Source: Montifringilla adamsi
Lineage: Eukaryota; Chordata; Aves; Passeriformes; Passeridae
Reading direction: 5' to 3'
NCBI GenBank assembly: GCA_017590115.1
Contig: JAGGNK010003335.1
Coordinates: 10,292,286-10,356,285, forward strand
Length of the DNA: 64,000 nt
Part shown: positions 61,201 to 64,000 of the stretch, one piece after another
Numbering within the stretch: the first letter of the stretch is position 1
How the letters are laid out: each line of letters opens with the position of its first letter
Translations under genes and position numbers: made by a program
Notes under the pieces: model-generated
The model's database searches: none
What the model was told of the DNA's origin: nothing
Seen by the model: the letters and a program-made list of their open reading frames with translations, nothing else

Positions 61201-64000
61201 TTAAACCTGCATTTGGAGTGGTATTAACAAAGCAGCTGTTCCATACAGGGCCTTTGATAAAGGGTGAAACTTCTTTGAGAAAATTGGGAGCTAAATGCTG
61301 CTTCAACTGAAAAATAAAAGTGGATAAACCAAACCACATTCGTTTTCTAGTTTCAACTGCATTAATATTTTCTTAGTAAAGAAATGCCACACAATTCTCT
61401 CAGTGTAGCATCAATTCCTGAGGAGCACTGTTGCCTGTTACCCACAACAGGGATGCACTGATGGAGCACAGTAGTTTAACTCTGCTGAGCAGGGGGAAGC
61501 CACAGCTCCAGATTTAAAAGCAGGGACCTTCAGCTATCAGTCCTGCCCTGTCCTCTGTCATCCAGATAAAATTAATCTGTTACTTGAGAATGGTATTGCC
61601 CACGAGATGGCTTAGTTTTGGTATCAGTACACCTGTGAACAGGCTTGGATTTGTGCTTCAGGATTTAATAGATTTATTGACCTTTCTAGCAGATGTCACT
61701 GACTTGCTGTGATAGCTGCATTTCTTGTGAGTAAAGTAAACCAGAGTGTTGGGAACTGATGGTGAAGAGGTCTAGAAGAAGAGTAAAGTGTGAGTTTGTA
61801 AATTATGCTTCTGGCATGGTAGAGTTTGTTACTGCAAGTCAATCCTGTGTGTTCTCACTGCAGCTGTATTGCTGTTTTTTTCATTTGCCAAATACATTGT
61901 TTTCTTTTCTCTGTCACACAGTCTACAGGACAGACCTCCCTCTGCTTTGTCATTCATGGTTATTAATGTTCAAGCATCACTGCAGGACTGAAGGATATTC
62001 AGTTAGTTTTCCAGTATTCCAATTTGGCTGCAGCCCCAGAGCAAAAACTTTGTAGTTCTCTGCCATTAATTTTAGGCTTCATAGTTGTTCTTCCTCACTT
62101 AGACACTTGAGATCAGAGCCTGTGGGACCCGAAGGGGTGCATTCCTACCAAATCAAAGCCACTTTCAAGTGAGTTACATCTCGGGCCTAATGGACTGTTC
62201 TCTAACAAGACAAAAGTCTGGAGCAGATTTCTCTGTCAATCCTTGTGCTCTTTCTGGAATATTTCCTTTTCTGATGATTTGTACAGAACAAATACTTTCA
62301 GGCCAAGAAGTTCTTTGCCTCTATCAGCAATATTCATGTACAAAGCCAACTCTCCGAGGACTGGTTTGTTTTGGCATCTTCTTTTCTTTTCTTTTTTTCC
62401 CCCAGCAAAACTCAGTGACTTTTAAGGCTTTAATCTTGCAACTTTGATATGTTCCAAAATGTTTCAGTAAGAACTGTCTTAACACTTCATCTGCCTGCAT
62501 CTCTCCAAATGATGGCAAGTTTTGCCTTGCTGTTGGTCACAGGCTTTAGGTTCCTGTCATGATACACCATGCAGAATGTCCCTGGCAGCAGTGGCTGTGT
62601 CCTGACACACTCCCTGGGCACAGAGGAGGCTTTGGAATAAACTGCTGGGATGGTTTTGCACCCCTGCTTGTCTCTCCAGTGCCCAGAAAGCAGCTGATGG
62701 TGTAGGTTCAAGGCAATTAAAGATTTTGAGAGTGCAGGCATTCCTTTGGTTAAACAACTGGGTAGCCAAAGCCACTGATGTGGCCTTAACATGAGCACAG
62801 AGATTGCTCGGGTTGAAGGCAGTAATTTGGGACAGTAATGCCCTTCCTTGCCAGTCACCATGGCTACATCAAACTTGAGCTGAATATTAAGTGTACTGCA
62901 AGGAATTCACCCCTGTTTTGTAGCTACAAAAGCTGTGTAGGCCAAAACCTGCATCTCTCCAGTGTGTGTGTGTGCCAGCACAGCAGCTCTGAGGTTAAAA
63001 GCAATCAACAGGAAATCAGAGTCACAAAATACCCTCTTTAGATGAGATGTAGTCAACAGAAGAGGAAAAAACCTAAGTGGGTGCTTTAATATTGATACAT
63101 ATTTAATGAAATGGGAAGGGAGAAGAGTAAACTAATGAGAATGACTTGACTGTTTCCCCTGGGAGAGATGGGTTCTGGCAGAGGGGGAAAAACTGATCTT
63201 GTGGGTTGGCCAGGAGGTCAGTGTGCAGGAATTAAGAGGTGATGCATGCACCACAGGTTGGCTGCACTGCTCCCAAGGAACAGCAGGTTTAAACCTTTTC
63301 AGCACGAGGGAAAGTTAACTAAATGGATTTTTCTGGATTCCCTCAGAAAGCAGCAGTTGGAACAGACTCCTTTACAAATTAAACTTTCCTGGGAGGTTGA
63401 GAGGTTGTGTTGTCACTAAGATGATTACTCCCTGTGTATTTCCCTGCTTGGAAATGCAGCCTACTAAACTTACCTTGGGGTCTGGTGTATTTATATACTG
63501 ATGCCAGTAAGTGTAAATTTTCCCATTTTAAAATTACACCTTTGTCTCTGCATTCAGTGCTAGTATCTCCTGAAGGATACCTGAGCAGGGTTGGGATGTC
63601 TGCTGTAGGGTGGAGGAGAACTGAGAAAGTTCCCTTTGCAAACTGAAGGGTGAATTGATGGCACAGCAGGACAGCAGGAGTTTATGCACCTGACTTTATC
63701 ACAGCCCAGGCTCACACCTGGTGGTCTTTTCCCCACTGACTCTCAATCTGGCTTATTTTTTGGGCACCATTCTTCCACTTCTGTGCACTTTATTGTGCCT
63801 GAAATGGAAGCTTGGTTTGAAACCATTTAGAGAGAGAACAAAACCTGTAAGGTTTTCAGCAAACCCTTTTAATCTTGGTTGAAATCCAAACCATGCTGTA
63901 TTATCATGTGGGGTGCTACACATTCAACTATTGTCCCATGCACATAAACCCTTTTCCTCCTTCAGTTTTTGTTTTTAAAGTTGTGCTGAGATCCAACACT

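Larger units (their letters stand above)
10809..64000 (+). other. GALNT10 locus, 5' part (gene runs off right edge)
   Basis: Four coding exons with consensus GT-AG borders and compatible phases give a continuous GALNT10 N-terminus. It comprises a signal anchor, the stem, and the start of the GT27 catalytic domain. Intron sizes are about 37.4 kb, 858 bp, 3,202 bp and more than 11.1 kb. The next exon, which should continue after 'DDFSDR' and later carry the DxH metal-binding motif, was not found before 64000. The window therefore ends inside intron 4. The whole gene is on the + strand, and no other coding gene was recognised in its introns. Confidence 0.93.
52902..64000 (+). other. GALNT10: GALNT10 intron 4 (incomplete)
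   Basis: More than 11 kb follows the exon 4 donor without a recognisable exon 5. The intron contains a 38-A run, an A/C-rich tract, a CT microsatellite, a 15-bp duplication and an antisense CR1 fragment. The remainder (53.3-54.9, 55-55.7, 55.8-57.6 and 58.3-64 kb) shows no gene, RNA or repeat I can name. Confidence 0.85.

Noticed and set aside
61591..61603. CTCF-like word cccacgagatggc
   Set aside because: At least two core positions deviate from the consensus; too weak to call.
52902..64000. Search for GALNT10 exon 5
   Set aside because: I looked for the expected continuation after DDFSDRE (the EHLKKPLEDY-type text and the later DSH motif) and saw none, so the next exon is presumed to lie beyond the window.

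Overview
The window looks like avian, probably passerine, nuclear DNA. It has large introns and sparse repeats. The repeats that can be recognised are CR1-type LINE fragments and one solo LTR of a kind common in bird genomes. There is one CpG-island promoter, and the coding exons are small and scattered with GT-AG boundaries. Only one protein-coding gene is supported: the 5' part of GALNT10 (polypeptide N-acetylgalactosaminyltransferase 10) on the + strand. Exon 1 carries the start codon at 10809 and the signal anchor. Exon 2 is 48433-48535, exon 3 is 49394-49532 and exon 4 is 52735-52901. The reading phases join without a break (0, 1, 2, 1). The gene runs off the right edge inside intron 4, so most of the GT27 catalytic domain and the ricin-type lectin domain lie outside the window.

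Layout: 1-9.8 kb is upstream flank with no gene I can support. It holds a sequencing gap inside a poly-G tract (about 1.3 kb), a striking block almost without G (3986-4344), an antisense CR1 fragment (5.04-5.31 kb), and an AT-rich stretch at 8.8-9.6 kb that ends in a good CTCF-type motif. From 9.8 to 11.2 kb is the GALNT10 CpG island. Three separate tandem repeats sit in it: a 176-bp duplication, five 14-bp units, and a ~34-bp minisatellite that overlaps the 3' end of exon 1. From 11.0 to 48.4 kb is intron 1, mostly unique, with an old CR1-like remnant near 37 kb, a G/A homopolymer patch at 44.6 kb and a solo LTR at 46.3-46.8 kb. Introns 2 and 3 are 0.86 and 3.2 kb. Intron 3 ends with a 118/132-bp tandem duplication less than 90 bp before exon 4. 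Intron 4 (from 52902) holds a 38-A run, small microsatellites and another antisense CR1 fragment.

The most unusual observation is the 359-bp block at 3986-4344. It has only four G residues while C remains abundant, as if nearly every C on the minus strand had been turned into T. It resembles a deaminase footprint, or a chemically converted read in the assembly. No bacterial-style operon, CRISPR array, tRNA or rRNA was seen. Family and species statements rest on pattern recognition without a database search.
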